Below, one piece after another: positions 1-9,352 of a stretch of 9,380 bases of DNA. Where the stretch lies: assembly GCA_029983555.1 (NCBI GenBank), contig JASBZH010000049.1, positions 1 through 9,380 on the forward strand, written 5' to 3'. The notes under the pieces were generated by a model. That model did no database searches and was not told the DNA's origin. It saw nothing but the letters and a program-made list of their open reading frames with translations. The first letter of the stretch is position 1, and each line of letters starts with the position of its first letter. The translations under genes were made by a program, and so were the position numbers. The stretch is from Peptoniphilus sp. Its GTDB lineage: Bacteria; Bacillota; Clostridia; Tissierellales; Peptoniphilaceae.

Positions 1-2697
1 CCTTTAGATCAACATTTAAAGGATACGAGTTTTGTAATAAAAATGCTCTATAATCATTGGCTAGATGATGGGCAAAGGAATCTAATAGAAAATTCATTGA
101 GTGGTGGAAATACAAATCCAGTTGACTTGGTTAAATTTATCGCCTTAACTCACGATATTGGAAAAATTGCTGCTTCTTTTTGCGCTAGGAAATCGTTTAA
201 TGAATCTGCTAGAGATTTAGATGAATTGGTGGTTCAAAAAATAGTGAATTCCGGATTTCCGGAATTATTAGACTATACTGATGAAAATGCAAGATACACA
301 AAACATGCCCTGGCAAGTCAAGCAGTACTTTCTGAATTTGGAGTTAATGAAGATGTTTCATCAATAGTTGGTGCACATCATGGAAAGCCTTGCGATTTTA
401 GAAACGATGCTTCTAAAAATCTAAAAGCCTATAAAAGTAATTATTTTACAAAAGATAATTCTGAAGAATTAAAAGAAAAATGGATGAAAATTTATAAAGA
501 GCTATTAGATTGGGCTCTTATAAGTAATAATTATGATAACGTTAAAGATTTGCCAAGTATAAAACAAAATGCACAAGTTATCTTGTGTGGTTTACTCATT
601 ATGGCTGATTGGATTGCAAGTAATGAAAATTATTTTCCATTAATTTCCATTTACGAGGACACAGTAGAAGACGAAGGGTCAAGATACAAAAATGGATGGA
701 AGGCATGGAGAAAATCAAACAATTGGACTCCTGCGCTTAACTTAGATATTGATTCAATTTTTCCAGATAGATTTCATTTTATGAAGAGCCCAAGAGATGC
801 GCAATATAAATTTGCTAAAGTTATAGACGAATGCTATAACCCAGGAATATTTATTTTTGAAGCTCCAATGGGACTTGGAAAGACTGAAGCTGCACTTGTC
901 GGTGCCGAGATTATGGCAAGTAAACTCGGCAAAAGTGGTATATTTTTTGGACTGCCGACTCAAGCAACTAGTAATGGAATATTCCCAAGGCTTTATGATT
1001 GGTTAGAAAAAGTTGCAGATGAAAATGGTGAAAATTTATCCGTTCACTTATCCCATGGCAAATCAGCACTAAACGACAAGTACCAAAGCTTAGCCAGAAA
1101 CATCGATATAGATGGAGGTACAAATGTCTATGTAAATGAATGGTTTGGAGGAAGAAAGACAACTGCACTTGATGATTTTGTAGTTGGAACAGTGGATCAG
1201 CTATTAATGATGGGACTTAAGCAAAAACATCTTATGCTTAGACATTTGGGTTTTAGTAAGAAAGTTGTGATAATAGATGAAGTCCACTCATATGACGTAT
1301 TTAGTTCTAGCTACTTATTTACTGTTGTAAATTGGCTATCATCATATAATGTTCCAGTCATAATTTTATCTGCCACTCTTCCTTATAATAAAAGAGAGGA
1401 TTTAATAAAAAGCTACATTCGTGGCAAAGGTTTAAATTACGATAAGGTTAAAAAAGATAATGTTGATTTTAAGACGGACACTTATCCACTCATTACTTAT
1501 ACTGATGGAGAAGAAATTAAACAGTTTTCAGATTTTAAATCTGAAAAAGGAAAAGATGTGGATATAATTTTAAAAGATTCTAATAGTTTAGATAGTCTTA
1601 TTTCAAATTTAGCAGTAAATAAAGGAATAATAGGCATTATAGTAAATACAGTAGGTAAGGCTCAAGAAATTTCAAAAAATTTGTCTGAAAAATTTGGAGA
1701 AGAAAATATATTTTTGTTACATTCAAGATTTATTGATACTGAAAGAGCAAATAAGGAAGAGGAGTTGATAAGTTATATTGGAAAAAATGCACAAAGACCT
1801 GAATTTAAAATAATTGTTGGAACACAAGTTATGGAACAATCTCTTGATATAGATTTTGACGTTTTAATATCAGATTTAGCGCCGATGGATTTACTTATAC
1901 AGAGAATTGGTCGACTTCACAGACATGAGAGAGATAATAGACCTAAAGAATTTAAAGATCCTACCTTATACATTTTAGGTACAAATGAAGATTTAGAATT
2001 TGAAAAAGGCTCTTCAACTGTTTATGGAGAATATTTACTTGCTAGAACACAGTATTATCTTCCTAAAAAAATTAATCTACCAAATGACATTTCTCCATTA
2101 GTGCAAAAAGTATATTCTGATAGTAATTTAGATTTTAAAACTGAAGAACTCAATGAAAAATATATTGAATTTAAAAATAAATACAGCGCAAAAATAAAAA
2201 ATAAAAAGAAAAAAGCTAAAAACTATATGGTAGGGAGTCCAAAAATTTTAAAAATGAGATTTGGTTCTAATTCTTTAATAGGTTGGCTTAAATCTTCTCA
2301 AATTGAAGAAAATTTAAATACAGAAGAAAGAGTTGCTGCTCAAGTTAGAGATATTGAAGAAACAATTGAGGTGATAGCTGTTAAAAAAATTGGAAGTGGT
2401 TATGGATTTATAGATGGAAATAAGGATATTTCTAGAGAAATAGGTGATGCGGATATAGCTAAAAAATTGGCAAAAAATACATTGAGGCTTCCTTTAGCAC
2501 TTTCAAGACCTTATAACATAGAAAAGACAATTCAAGACTTAGAAAGTTTTAATTTAAAATACTTGCCAAATTGGCAGGACGAAAATTGGCTAAAGGGAAG
2601 TTTAGGTATAATTTTTGACGAAAACAATGAATTCATACTGCAAGATTATAAATTAAAATATGATGATAAGTATGGACTCTTATATGAAAGGTTGTGA
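1..2697 (+). CDS. cas3: Cas3 HD nuclease-helicase, type I-E (5' end missing)
   Basis: Single-strand nuclease and ATP-dependent 3'-5' helicase that Cascade recruits to unwind and shred targeted DNA. The reading frame is open from base 1 and already contains the first metal-binding histidine (PLDQHLKDT, His5 counting from base 1). The ATG at 43 is therefore internal, and roughly 20-30 N-terminal residues lie outside the window. HD-domain residues visible: His5, His51-Asp52 (THDIGK), His102 (TKHAL), His126-His127 (GAHHGK) and Asp203 (MADWIAS). Helicase motifs: Walker A EAPMGLGKT (287-295), DEVH box (426-429), SAT (457-459), GTQVMEQSLDID (607-618) and QRIGRLHR (634-641). A lysine-rich segment lies near 728-744, followed by a C-terminal accessory domain. 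The visible 898 residues plus the missing start match the roughly 900-930 expected for this family. The stop codon is 3 bp before cas8e, so the two genes are probably cotranscribed. No catalytic residue appears damaged. Confidence 0.97.
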   Translation, partial: PLDQHLKDTSFVIKMLYNHWLDDGQRNLIENSLSGGNTNPVDLVKFIALTHDIGKIAASFCARKSFNESARDLDELVVQKIVNSGFPELLDYTDENARYTKHALASQAVLSEFGVNEDVSSIVGAHHGKPCDFRNDASKNLKAYKSNYFTKDNSEELKEKWMKIYKELLDWALISNNYDNVKDLPSIKQNAQVILCGLLIMADWIASNENYFPLISIYEDTVEDEGSRYKNGWKAWRKSNNWTPALNLDIDSIFPDRFHFMKSPRDAQYKFAKVIDECYNPGIFIFEAPMGLGKTEAALVGAEIMASKLGKSGIFFGLPTQATSNGIFPRLYDWLEKVADENGENLSVHLSHGKSALNDKYQSLARNIDIDGGTNVYVNEWFGGRKTTALDDFVVGTVDQLLMMGLKQKHLMLRHLGFSKKVVIIDEVHSYDVFSSSYLFTVVNWLSSYNVPVIILSATLPYNKREDLIKSYIRGKGLNYDKVKKDNVDFKTDTYPLITYTDGEEIKQFSDFKSEKGKDVDIILKDSNSLDSLISNLAVNKGIIGIIVNTVGKAQEISKNLSEKFGEENIFLLHSRFIDTERANKEEELISYIGKNAQRPEFKIIVGTQVMEQSLDIDFDVLISDLAPMDLLIQRIGRLHRHERDNRPKEFKDPTLYILGTNEDLEFEKGSSTVYGEYLLARTQYYLPKKINLPNDISPLVQKVYSDSNLDFKTEELNEKYIEFKNKYSAKIKNKKKKAKNYMVGSPKILKMRFGSNSLIGWLKSSQIEENLNTEERVAAQVRDIEETIEVIAVKKIGSGYGFIDGNKDISREIGDADIAKKLAKNTLRLPLALSRPYNIEKTIQDLESFNLKYLPNWQDENWLKGSLGIIFDENNEFILQDYKLKYDDKYGLLYERL
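247..266. repeat. Inverted repeat within cas3
   Basis: Two 9-bp arms, AATTCCGGA and TCCGGAATT, are separated by 2 bp inside the HD-domain coding region (residues NSGFPEL). It could fold as a hairpin or serve as a palindromic site. It lies inside a conserved gene and has no T-run, so it is not a terminator. Chance occurrence is quite possible. Confidence 0.4.
1525..1547. repeat. 11-bp inverted repeat within cas3
   Basis: Arms TTTTCAGATTT and AAATCTGAAAA flank a single T, forming a perfect 11-bp inverted repeat in the cas3 region between the two helicase lobes (residues QFSDFKSEKG). The stem is AT-rich, so it would make a weak RNA hairpin and is not a typical terminator. No function is assigned. 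Confidence 0.45.
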
Positions 2698-2700
2698 AAA

Positions 2701-4458
2701 ATGGCAAGATATAATTTGATAGACGAGAAATGGATCCCTGTATTAGTTGACAAGTCTGGAGAAGTTCGAAAAGTAAATATAAGAGAATTATTCGAAAATT
2801 CACACAATTACTTGGCTCTAGCCTGCGACACAAAAGCTCAGGAGTTTGCAATTTTAAGATTTTTACTTTCAATATTGCATACTGTGTTTTCAAGGTTTGA
2901 TTCTAATGGAGATCCGTATAGGAGCGTTGAATTAGATGAAAATTACAAACAAATTGAGGAAGTTTCTGACGAAAATTATGAAAATGAACTAATGCAAACT
3001 TGGGCTATATTATGGGAGAATGGTGAATTTCCTGAGATAGTTAATAGTTATTTAGATAAGTGGCATGATAGATTTTACCTATTTGATGATAAGTATCCTT
3101 TTTACCAAGTTCGAAAAAATGATATTTCAGAAGATAAAATAAACAAAAAAATTGCAGGAAGTATTTCTGGAAAAAATATTAATAGAATTATATCGGAGTC
3201 AGGAAATAAAATTGCGCTATTCTCTCCAAAATATGAGTATAAGAATAATAAAGAAATTTTAAGTGAAGATGAAATTGCAAGATGGTTATTAAACCTTCAT
3301 GGATATTTAGGCTTATCAGATAAAACAAAATTTAAAGGAGATGATAAAAAATCCTCTAAAGGTTTTTTATTTGATATTGGTGGATTATATTTAAGTAGAA
3401 AAAATTTATTTGAAACATTGCTTTTAAACACAGTTTTAGTTGATTCTCATGGTTATTATCAAAATATTCAAAAACCTTGTTGGGAATACAGTTCAAGTGA
3501 ACTTATAGATAATTATTTAGTAGATAATGATCCTGATAATATTGCTGAGCTTTATACAACATGGAGTAGGGCTGTTTATATTGATCCAGAAATTGATGTA
3601 TCTAAGCCATTTGAAATGAATATAGTTAAGCTTCCAGATATTAATAAGGTAGAAAACTTTTTAGAACCAATGACTCTTTGGAGATTTAATAAAAATGGAG
3701 ATAATAAAGATAAATTTACACCGAGAAAACATGTTCAAAATCAATCGATGTGGAGAAATTTTGGAAATATAATAGAAGTCAATAAAGAAAATAAAAATAG
3801 AATGCCTGGAATAATCAAATGGTATAAAGAATTATCAGACAATTTAGGGGAAGATTTAAATATAGATAGTGTTACCTTAAATTCTGTAAGTATGAAGGAC
3901 GATGGCAACGCAACGTCTTGGGTGCCAATAGACGAAATATGTGATAGTTTAAACATTGCAGAAATAATAATTACAGACGATGAAAAAGATGGCTGGAAAG
4001 ATAGAATTCTTAATGAAATTGAAGATACTAAGTATTGTATTTCGTTTATCTATAAGACATTTTTAACAGATATAAAAAGAATGAGAAGCTTTCAGTTAGA
4101 TGACGAAAAATCCGAGTCAGATAAACAAAAAAACAAATTGAGAAATGATCCATTTGTATTGCAAAATATTGATGAAATGTATTTTTTAATAGATAGACCA
4201 TTTAGGGAGTGGATATCATCTATTACAAAAAATGATAGCATGGATGAAAAGTGTCGTGAGTGGAGAAAAACTTTAAAAAATCTGATACTAAAACAAGCAG
4301 ATTTCATAATTAAAAACATTAGTAAAAGAGATTATATAGGAATAGAAATAGGTGGGAAAAGAGAAAATATAGCGACTATTTATTCAAGTTTTAAACATTT
4401 TTTAAATGATAGATTAAAAGTAAAAGAAAAGGAGGAGAATAATGGAGAAAACGAGTAA
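2701..4458 (+). CDS. cse1: Cascade large subunit Cas8e (Cse1/CasA)
   Basis: Large subunit of the type I-E Cascade complex. In this family it reads the PAM, helps open the target duplex and docks Cas3 through its C-terminal four-helix bundle. The 585-residue product begins with the typical ARYNLIDEKWIPVL and contains the family block WHDRFYLFDDKYPFYQ (121-136). A loop around GKNINR (157-162) probably corresponds to the L1/PAM-proximal region. The middle carries FTPRKHVQNQSMWRNFG, another Cse1-like block. It is somewhat longer than well-studied homologues (about 500-560 residues), partly through charged Lys/Asp/Asn-rich stretches. The ATG start follows an AAAGG site at 2687-2691 with 9 bp spacing, and lies 3 bp after the cas3 stop. 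The end overlaps cse2 by 17 bp. The family is diverse in sequence, so the call rests on both the N-terminal motifs and the gene order. Confidence 0.95.
   Translation: MARYNLIDEKWIPVLVDKSGEVRKVNIRELFENSHNYLALACDTKAQEFAILRFLLSILHTVFSRFDSNGDPYRSVELDENYKQIEEVSDENYENELMQTWAILWENGEFPEIVNSYLDKWHDRFYLFDDKYPFYQVRKNDISEDKINKKIAGSISGKNINRIISESGNKIALFSPKYEYKNNKEILSEDEIARWLLNLHGYLGLSDKTKFKGDDKKSSKGFLFDIGGLYLSRKNLFETLLLNTVLVDSHGYYQNIQKPCWEYSSSELIDNYLVDNDPDNIAELYTTWSRAVYIDPEIDVSKPFEMNIVKLPDINKVENFLEPMTLWRFNKNGDNKDKFTPRKHVQNQSMWRNFGNIIEVNKENKNRMPGIIKWYKELSDNLGEDLNIDSVTLNSVSMKDDGNATSWVPIDEICDSLNIAEIIITDDEKDGWKDRILNEIEDTKYCISFIYKTFLTDIKRMRSFQLDDEKSESDKQKNKLRNDPFVLQNIDEMYFLIDRPFREWISSITKNDSMDEKCREWRKTLKNLILKQADFIIKNISKRDYIGIEIGGKRENIATIYSSFKHFLNDRLKVKEKEENNGENE
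4430..4435 (+). promoter_or_regulatory. Strong ribosome binding site for cse2, inside cse1
   Basis: A perfect AGGAGG lies 6 bp before the cse2 ATG and inside the last codons of cse1. It fixes the cse2 start at 4442 despite the 17-bp gene overlap. Cse2 is present in two copies per Cascade in characterised systems, so an independent strong initiation site makes sense there; that link is inference. Confidence 0.85.
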
Positions 4459-5056
4459 AAATCGTTTGGTCATGAATACAACGGCTAAAATAATTAATGT
4501 TCTTTCTAGCAGTTTAGATAAACCAAGTACAAAAGCAACATTATCTAACTTGAGAAATTCTATCGGTAGACCAATTTCAGACAAAGTAAAAAGTTTGCAG
4601 ATTATATTTGAGTATATGCCTGAAGAGTTGTTATCAAATAGTTTTGAGATGACAAAAGAAGAAAAGGCAATACTTACGACTTTAGAGTTATATGCTATTC
4701 ATCAACAGTCAAACACTGAGTCTGTAAATGGAATCAATGAAGGAAATTGGAACAATATAGGATATTCTTTTAAAAGTTTAAGAACAGAAGGAGAAGCTGG
4801 GAATTCAATTGATAAAAGATTTAATGCACTAGTTACTTCGGCGACTTTTGATGAACTTGCGTATCATTTAAGGCAGATGGTTAAACTTTTAAAATCAAAA
4901 TCAAAAAATACTAAAGTAGATTATCCATCACTTGCCGGAGATTTATATAATTTTCTTTGGGAAAATGACGAAAGAATTAGATTAAACTGGGAAAGAGCAT
5001 ATTATAGTTACAGTAAAAGTGAAGATAAAAAAGGAGAAATAGAAAATGAACAATAA
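4442..5056 (+). CDS. cse2: Cascade small subunit Cse2 (CasB)
   Basis: Small alpha-helical Cascade subunit. In known type I-E complexes a Cse2 dimer lies along the belly of the complex and helps hold the displaced non-target strand. The 204-residue product has the expected organisation: a basic N-terminal part with TKATLSNLRNSIGRPIS (about 34-50), a segment EEKAILTTLELYAIHQQ typical of Cse2 (about 73-89), and a helical C-terminal half with FDELAYHLRQMVKLLKSKSK. No enzymatic motifs are expected or seen. The start is set by AGGAGG 6 bp upstream. The gene overlaps cse1 by 17 bp and cas7e by 11 bp, which implies translational coupling on both sides. The length is slightly above that of E. coli CasB (about 160) but normal for Gram-positive versions. 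Confidence 0.94.
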   Translation: MEKTSKNRLVMNTTAKIINVLSSSLDKPSTKATLSNLRNSIGRPISDKVKSLQIIFEYMPEELLSNSFEMTKEEKAILTTLELYAIHQQSNTESVNGINEGNWNNIGYSFKSLRTEGEAGNSIDKRFNALVTSATFDELAYHLRQMVKLLKSKSKNTKVDYPSLAGDLYNFLWENDERIRLNWERAYYSYSKSEDKKGEIENEQ

Positions 5057-6116
5057 TTTATATTTAGATATCCATGTAATACAAACATTGCCACCATCAA
5101 ACATAAATAGAGACGATACAGGAAGTCCTAAAACTGCACAATATGGTGGTGTAAGAAGAGCAAGAGTCAGCTCACAATCATGGAAAAGAGCTATAAGAGA
5201 ATATTTTAAAGAAAATAGCGAAGCTAAAAATATTGGTATAAGATCGCTAGATATCGTTAGATATGTTGCAGAACAAATTAGAAAAATTGATCAGTCTATA
5301 GAAGTAGATGAATCTATTAAAATGGCAAACGAAATTTTAAATAAAGCAGGGGTTAAGACTAAAGATAATAAAGCAAGAGCTTTGTTCTTTTTAGGAAAAT
5401 CACAAGCAATGGGACTTGCTAAAGCGGCTATTGAAAAAAATACAGATAAAAAAGAATTGCAAGAAATATTAAAGTCAAATCCTGCTATAGACATAGCACT
5501 ATTTGGAAGAATGGTTGCTGATGACCCTTATTTAAATGAAGATGCTTCTTGTCAAGTTGCTCATGCAATTTCAACTCACGCAGTACAAACTGAATTTGAT
5601 TTTTTTACAGCATCTGATGATTTACAAGCACAAAATAATGCTGGTGCTGGAATGCTTGGGACTATAGAATTTAATTCGTCAACAGTTTATAGATATGCAA
5701 ATATTGCACTACATGAGCTCATTCATCAACTTGGAGAAAAAGAAGCAACAATAAATACAGCTAAATTATTTGTTCAAGCTTTTTCCAATTCGCTTCCAAC
5801 TGGAAAGGTAAATACATTCGCAAATCAAACTATACCAAAATTTATATTAGTTTCTTTAAGAAAAGACAGACCTGTAAATTTAGTTACAGCTTATGAAAAA
5901 CCAGTTTATTCAAAAGAAGGTTATACAAAAGAGTCAATAGATAGACTCTTAAAAGAATATGAAAATGTTCAAAAATTTGTTGAAGAACCAATTGTAAATC
6001 TATGCGTTATAGGGGATTCAGACACTCATGATGTTCTTTTTAATAAATTAGATAGTTCAAAAAAATTAATAGATAAATTGGGAAAAGAACTTGAAAACTT
6101 ATTACCTGAGAAATAA
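5046..6116 (+). CDS. cas7e: Cascade backbone subunit Cas7e (Cse4/CasC)
   Basis: RAMP-fold protein that, in known type I-E complexes, polymerises as six copies along the crRNA spacer to form the Cascade backbone and kinks the guide every sixth base. The 356-residue length matches E. coli CasC (363). The N-terminus is diagnostic: LYLDIHVIQTLPPSNINRDD, then a conserved block VRRARVSSQSWKRAIREYF (36-54). Later segments AHAISTHAVQTEFDFFTASDD and FANQTIPKF are also typical of this family. The ATG lies 9 bp after AAGGAG at 5031-5036 and overlaps the end of cse2 by 11 bp. The 3' end is followed immediately by the ribosome binding site of cas5e. This is among the most confidently identified genes in the window. 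Confidence 0.97.
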   Translation: MNNNLYLDIHVIQTLPPSNINRDDTGSPKTAQYGGVRRARVSSQSWKRAIREYFKENSEAKNIGIRSLDIVRYVAEQIRKIDQSIEVDESIKMANEILNKAGVKTKDNKARALFFLGKSQAMGLAKAAIEKNTDKKELQEILKSNPAIDIALFGRMVADDPYLNEDASCQVAHAISTHAVQTEFDFFTASDDLQAQNNAGAGMLGTIEFNSSTVYRYANIALHELIHQLGEKEATINTAKLFVQAFSNSLPTGKVNTFANQTIPKFILVSLRKDRPVNLVTAYEKPVYSKEGYTKESIDRLLKEYENVQKFVEEPIVNLCVIGDSDTHDVLFNKLDSSKKLIDKLGKELENLLPEK

Positions 6117-6121
6117 GGTGA
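6115..6121 (+). promoter_or_regulatory. Ribosome binding site deciding the cas5e TTG start
   Basis: AAGGTGA, a good match to the 3' half of the ideal site, overlaps the last two bases of the cas7e stop codon. It lies 5 bp before TTG at 6127. This spacing supports TTG as the cas5e start over the ATG at 6142, which would remove most of the first beta strand. Confidence 0.7.
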
Positions 6122-6126
6122 TTAAA

Positions 6127-6837
6127 TTGAAAACAATTTTAATGAAATTTGCAGGACCCATGCAATCATGGGGCACAAATTCACATTTTGAAAGTAGATA
6201 CACAGACTTTTATCCATCTAAAAGTGCAGTTATAGGTCTAATTTCAGCAAGTTTTGGATATAGAAGAGATGAAGACGAGAAAATTAGGAAATTAAATGAA
6301 TTGGAATTTGCAGTTAGAATTGATCAACAGGGCAAACTCTTAAGAGATTATCAGATAGCTACAAAATATAAAAATGATAAATTTGAAAGAAATTATGTAA
6401 CTAATAGATACTATCTGGAGGATGCAATATTTGTAGTAGCAATTAGTGGCGAAGATAATTTAATGGACTCGATATATCATGCTCTTAAATATCCTTACTT
6501 TCAACAGTTTTTAGGAAGAAGGTCAGTCCCCGTAAATGCCGATTTCATTATTTCCATTAAAGATGGAACAACAATTGAAAATCTGAATAACTTACCTTGG
6601 CAAGCTAATGATTGGTATAAAAAAGAAAATAGACATCAAAAAAATATAAACCTTGAAGTTTATGGAGATTCATCAGCGATTGATGGAGATATTGAATTTA
6701 GAAGGGATAGTGTCATATCTTTTTCTCAGAAGAATAGAAAATTCACTTTAAGACCACAGAGTAGGACTAAAATAAGGCTCGAGGATAATAAGAATATTTG
6801 TGATAATGAAGAACACGATATTTTTTCGGAAGTTTAG
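6127..6837 (+). CDS. cas5e: Cascade subunit Cas5e (CasD), TTG start
   Basis: RAMP-family Cascade subunit that caps the 5' handle of the crRNA and contacts Cse1. With the TTG start at 6127 the product has 236 residues, close to E. coli CasD (224). It opens MKTILMKFAGPMQSWG, aligning with the family signature LxLxGPMQAWG. It continues with TDFYPSKSAVIGLISASFGYRRDED, typical of Cas5e, and later YFQQFLGRRSVPVNA. An in-frame TTG at 6091 lies inside cas7e without a suitable binding site and would add residues not normal for the family. The chosen start leaves a 10-bp gap after cas7e. The gene ends with a TAG that is part of the cas6e ribosome binding site. Identification is firm; the exact start is slightly less so. 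Confidence 0.94.
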   Translation: MKTILMKFAGPMQSWGTNSHFESRYTDFYPSKSAVIGLISASFGYRRDEDEKIRKLNELEFAVRIDQQGKLLRDYQIATKYKNDKFERNYVTNRYYLEDAIFVVAISGEDNLMDSIYHALKYPYFQQFLGRRSVPVNADFIISIKDGTTIENLNNLPWQANDWYKKENRHQKNINLEVYGDSSAIDGDIEFRRDSVISFSQKNRKFTLRPQSRTKIRLEDNKNICDNEEHDIFSEV

Positions 6838-6841
6838 GAGG
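6836..6841 (+). promoter_or_regulatory. Ribosome binding site of cas6e overlapping the cas5e stop
   Basis: A perfect AGGAGG includes the last two bases of the cas5e TAG stop and lies 5 bp before the cas6e ATG at 6847. It rules out the out-of-frame ATG at 6842, and terminating ribosomes would be released directly onto it. Confidence 0.8.
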
Positions 6842-6846
6842 ATGAG

Positions 6847-8422
<1,576 letters not shown>

Positions 8423-8423
8423 A

Positions 8424-9329
8424 ATTCCATTTACAATAATAACTTTAAAGAAAACACCAAATTCCTTAAGAGGAGATTTGACCAAGTGGATGCAGGAAAT
8501 TGCAACAGGAGTATATGTAGGAAATTTTAATGTAAAAATTAGAGAAGAACTTTGGAAAAGAGTATTAGATAGCGTTGGGGTCGGAGAAGCAACGCTTAGT
8601 TATAGTACAAGGAATGAAATTGGTTACGAATTTAAAACTCATAACACTTCAACAGTCGTATTAGATTGTGAAGGAATTCCACTAGTTATGAAAAAAATTA
8701 AAGAAGATAAAGTAGAAGAAAAAAAGCTTGGATTTAGCAATGTATCAAAAATGCATAAATCTAAAAAATTCCAAGGAAAAGATAAAAAAACAAAAAATAA
8801 GAAAATTGAATCTAAAACAATATTATTTTTAGACATCGAGACAAATGGTTTAAGTGAAATAGATAATGATATAATAGAAATCGGCGCATTAAAAATTAAT
8901 GGAAATGAAATAAAAACATTCCAAAGTTTGATTAAAAATGATGAAAAGATGCCCATTGAAATCATAAAATTAACTGGAATTACAGATGAGGATTTAAAAA
9001 GTGGTGATAATCTAAAAAATGTATTAATTAAATTTTTAGAATTCATTGATGGAACAATCATTGTAGGATACAATATAAATTTTGATATAAAATTTTTAAA
9101 TAAAAAATTAGAAAAAGAAGGACTAAGTAGTATCCATAACAAAATATACGATCTGATGGATTTTGTAAAAAAAGACAATCAATTTTTGGAAGATTACAAA
9201 TTGCAGACAGCCTTATTGGGATACGGAATAGAAAAAAAGATTCCGCATAGAGCGCTGGAAGATGCAAAATTATGTTATGAGTTATCAACTAAAATGAATA
9301 AATTTCAGAGGTTCATCGAAAAAATATAG
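8424..9329 (+). CDS. cas2: Cas2 fused to a DnaQ-like DEDDh 3'-5' exonuclease, probable ATT start
   Basis: Two-domain adaptation protein. Residues 1 to about 93 are type I-E Cas2, which bridges the Cas1 dimers and holds the prespacer: PFTIITLKKTPNSLRGD, then TGVYVGNFNVKIREELW (28-44). A lysine-rich linker (about 95-132) joins a DnaQ-family domain with all five DEDDh residues: Asp137 and Glu139 (FLDIETNG), Asp221 (NFDIKF), His275 and Asp280 (HRALEDAK). Such fusions are known in S. thermophilus CRISPR4 and Megasphaera, where the exonuclease trims prespacer ends. No ATG, GTG, TTG or CTG occurs in frame between the upstream stop at 8385 and the TTG at 8478. Starting at 8478 would delete 18 residues, including the first beta strand. 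ATT at 8424 gives M-P-F-T, which fits the Cas2 N-terminus and lies 7 bp after GAGG. Product length is 301 residues. Identity is very secure; the start codon is inferred. Confidence 0.93.
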   Translation: MPFTIITLKKTPNSLRGDLTKWMQEIATGVYVGNFNVKIREELWKRVLDSVGVGEATLSYSTRNEIGYEFKTHNTSTVVLDCEGIPLVMKKIKEDKVEEKKLGFSNVSKMHKSKKFQGKDKKTKNKKIESKTILFLDIETNGLSEIDNDIIEIGALKINGNEIKTFQSLIKNDEKMPIEIIKLTGITDEDLKSGDNLKNVLIKFLEFIDGTIIVGYNINFDIKFLNKKLEKEGLSSIHNKIYDLMDFVKKDNQFLEDYKLQTALLGYGIEKKIPHRALEDAKLCYELSTKMNKFQRFIEKI

Positions 9330-9352
9330 CTAAATTATGGGATCTTTTAAGT
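9330..9352 (+). promoter_or_regulatory. CRISPR leader, repeat-proximal part
   Basis: This AT-rich 23-bp stretch lies between the cas2 stop and the first repeat. In type I systems the leader lies upstream of the first repeat, carries the array promoter and directs Cas1-Cas2 to the first junction. It is too short to hold a whole promoter, so any array promoter must use cas2 3' coding sequence or lie further upstream. I see no convincing -35/-10 pair here. The assignment rests on position and on the repeat's orientation. Confidence 0.5.

Noticed and set aside
2633..2893. Open frame on the - strand across the cas3-cse1 junction.
   Set aside because: It lies antisense to two conserved genes and its predicted product shows no recognisable motif; most likely chance.
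6157..6172. Hairpin CCCATG-CAAT-CATGGG near the start of cas5e.
   Set aside because: It encodes the conserved GPMQSWG motif, so the symmetry is explained by protein constraint.
8639..9178. Long open frame on the - strand opposite cas2-dnaQ.
   Set aside because: It is a shadow of the AT-rich, Lys-rich coding strand: its product is a Phe/Ser/Ile-rich string without domain motifs, and it has no convincing ribosome binding site.
9305..9345. Array promoter with -35 TTCATC and -10 TTATGG.
   Set aside because: The spacing is 17 bp but both boxes match the consensus poorly; not strong enough to list as a promoter.
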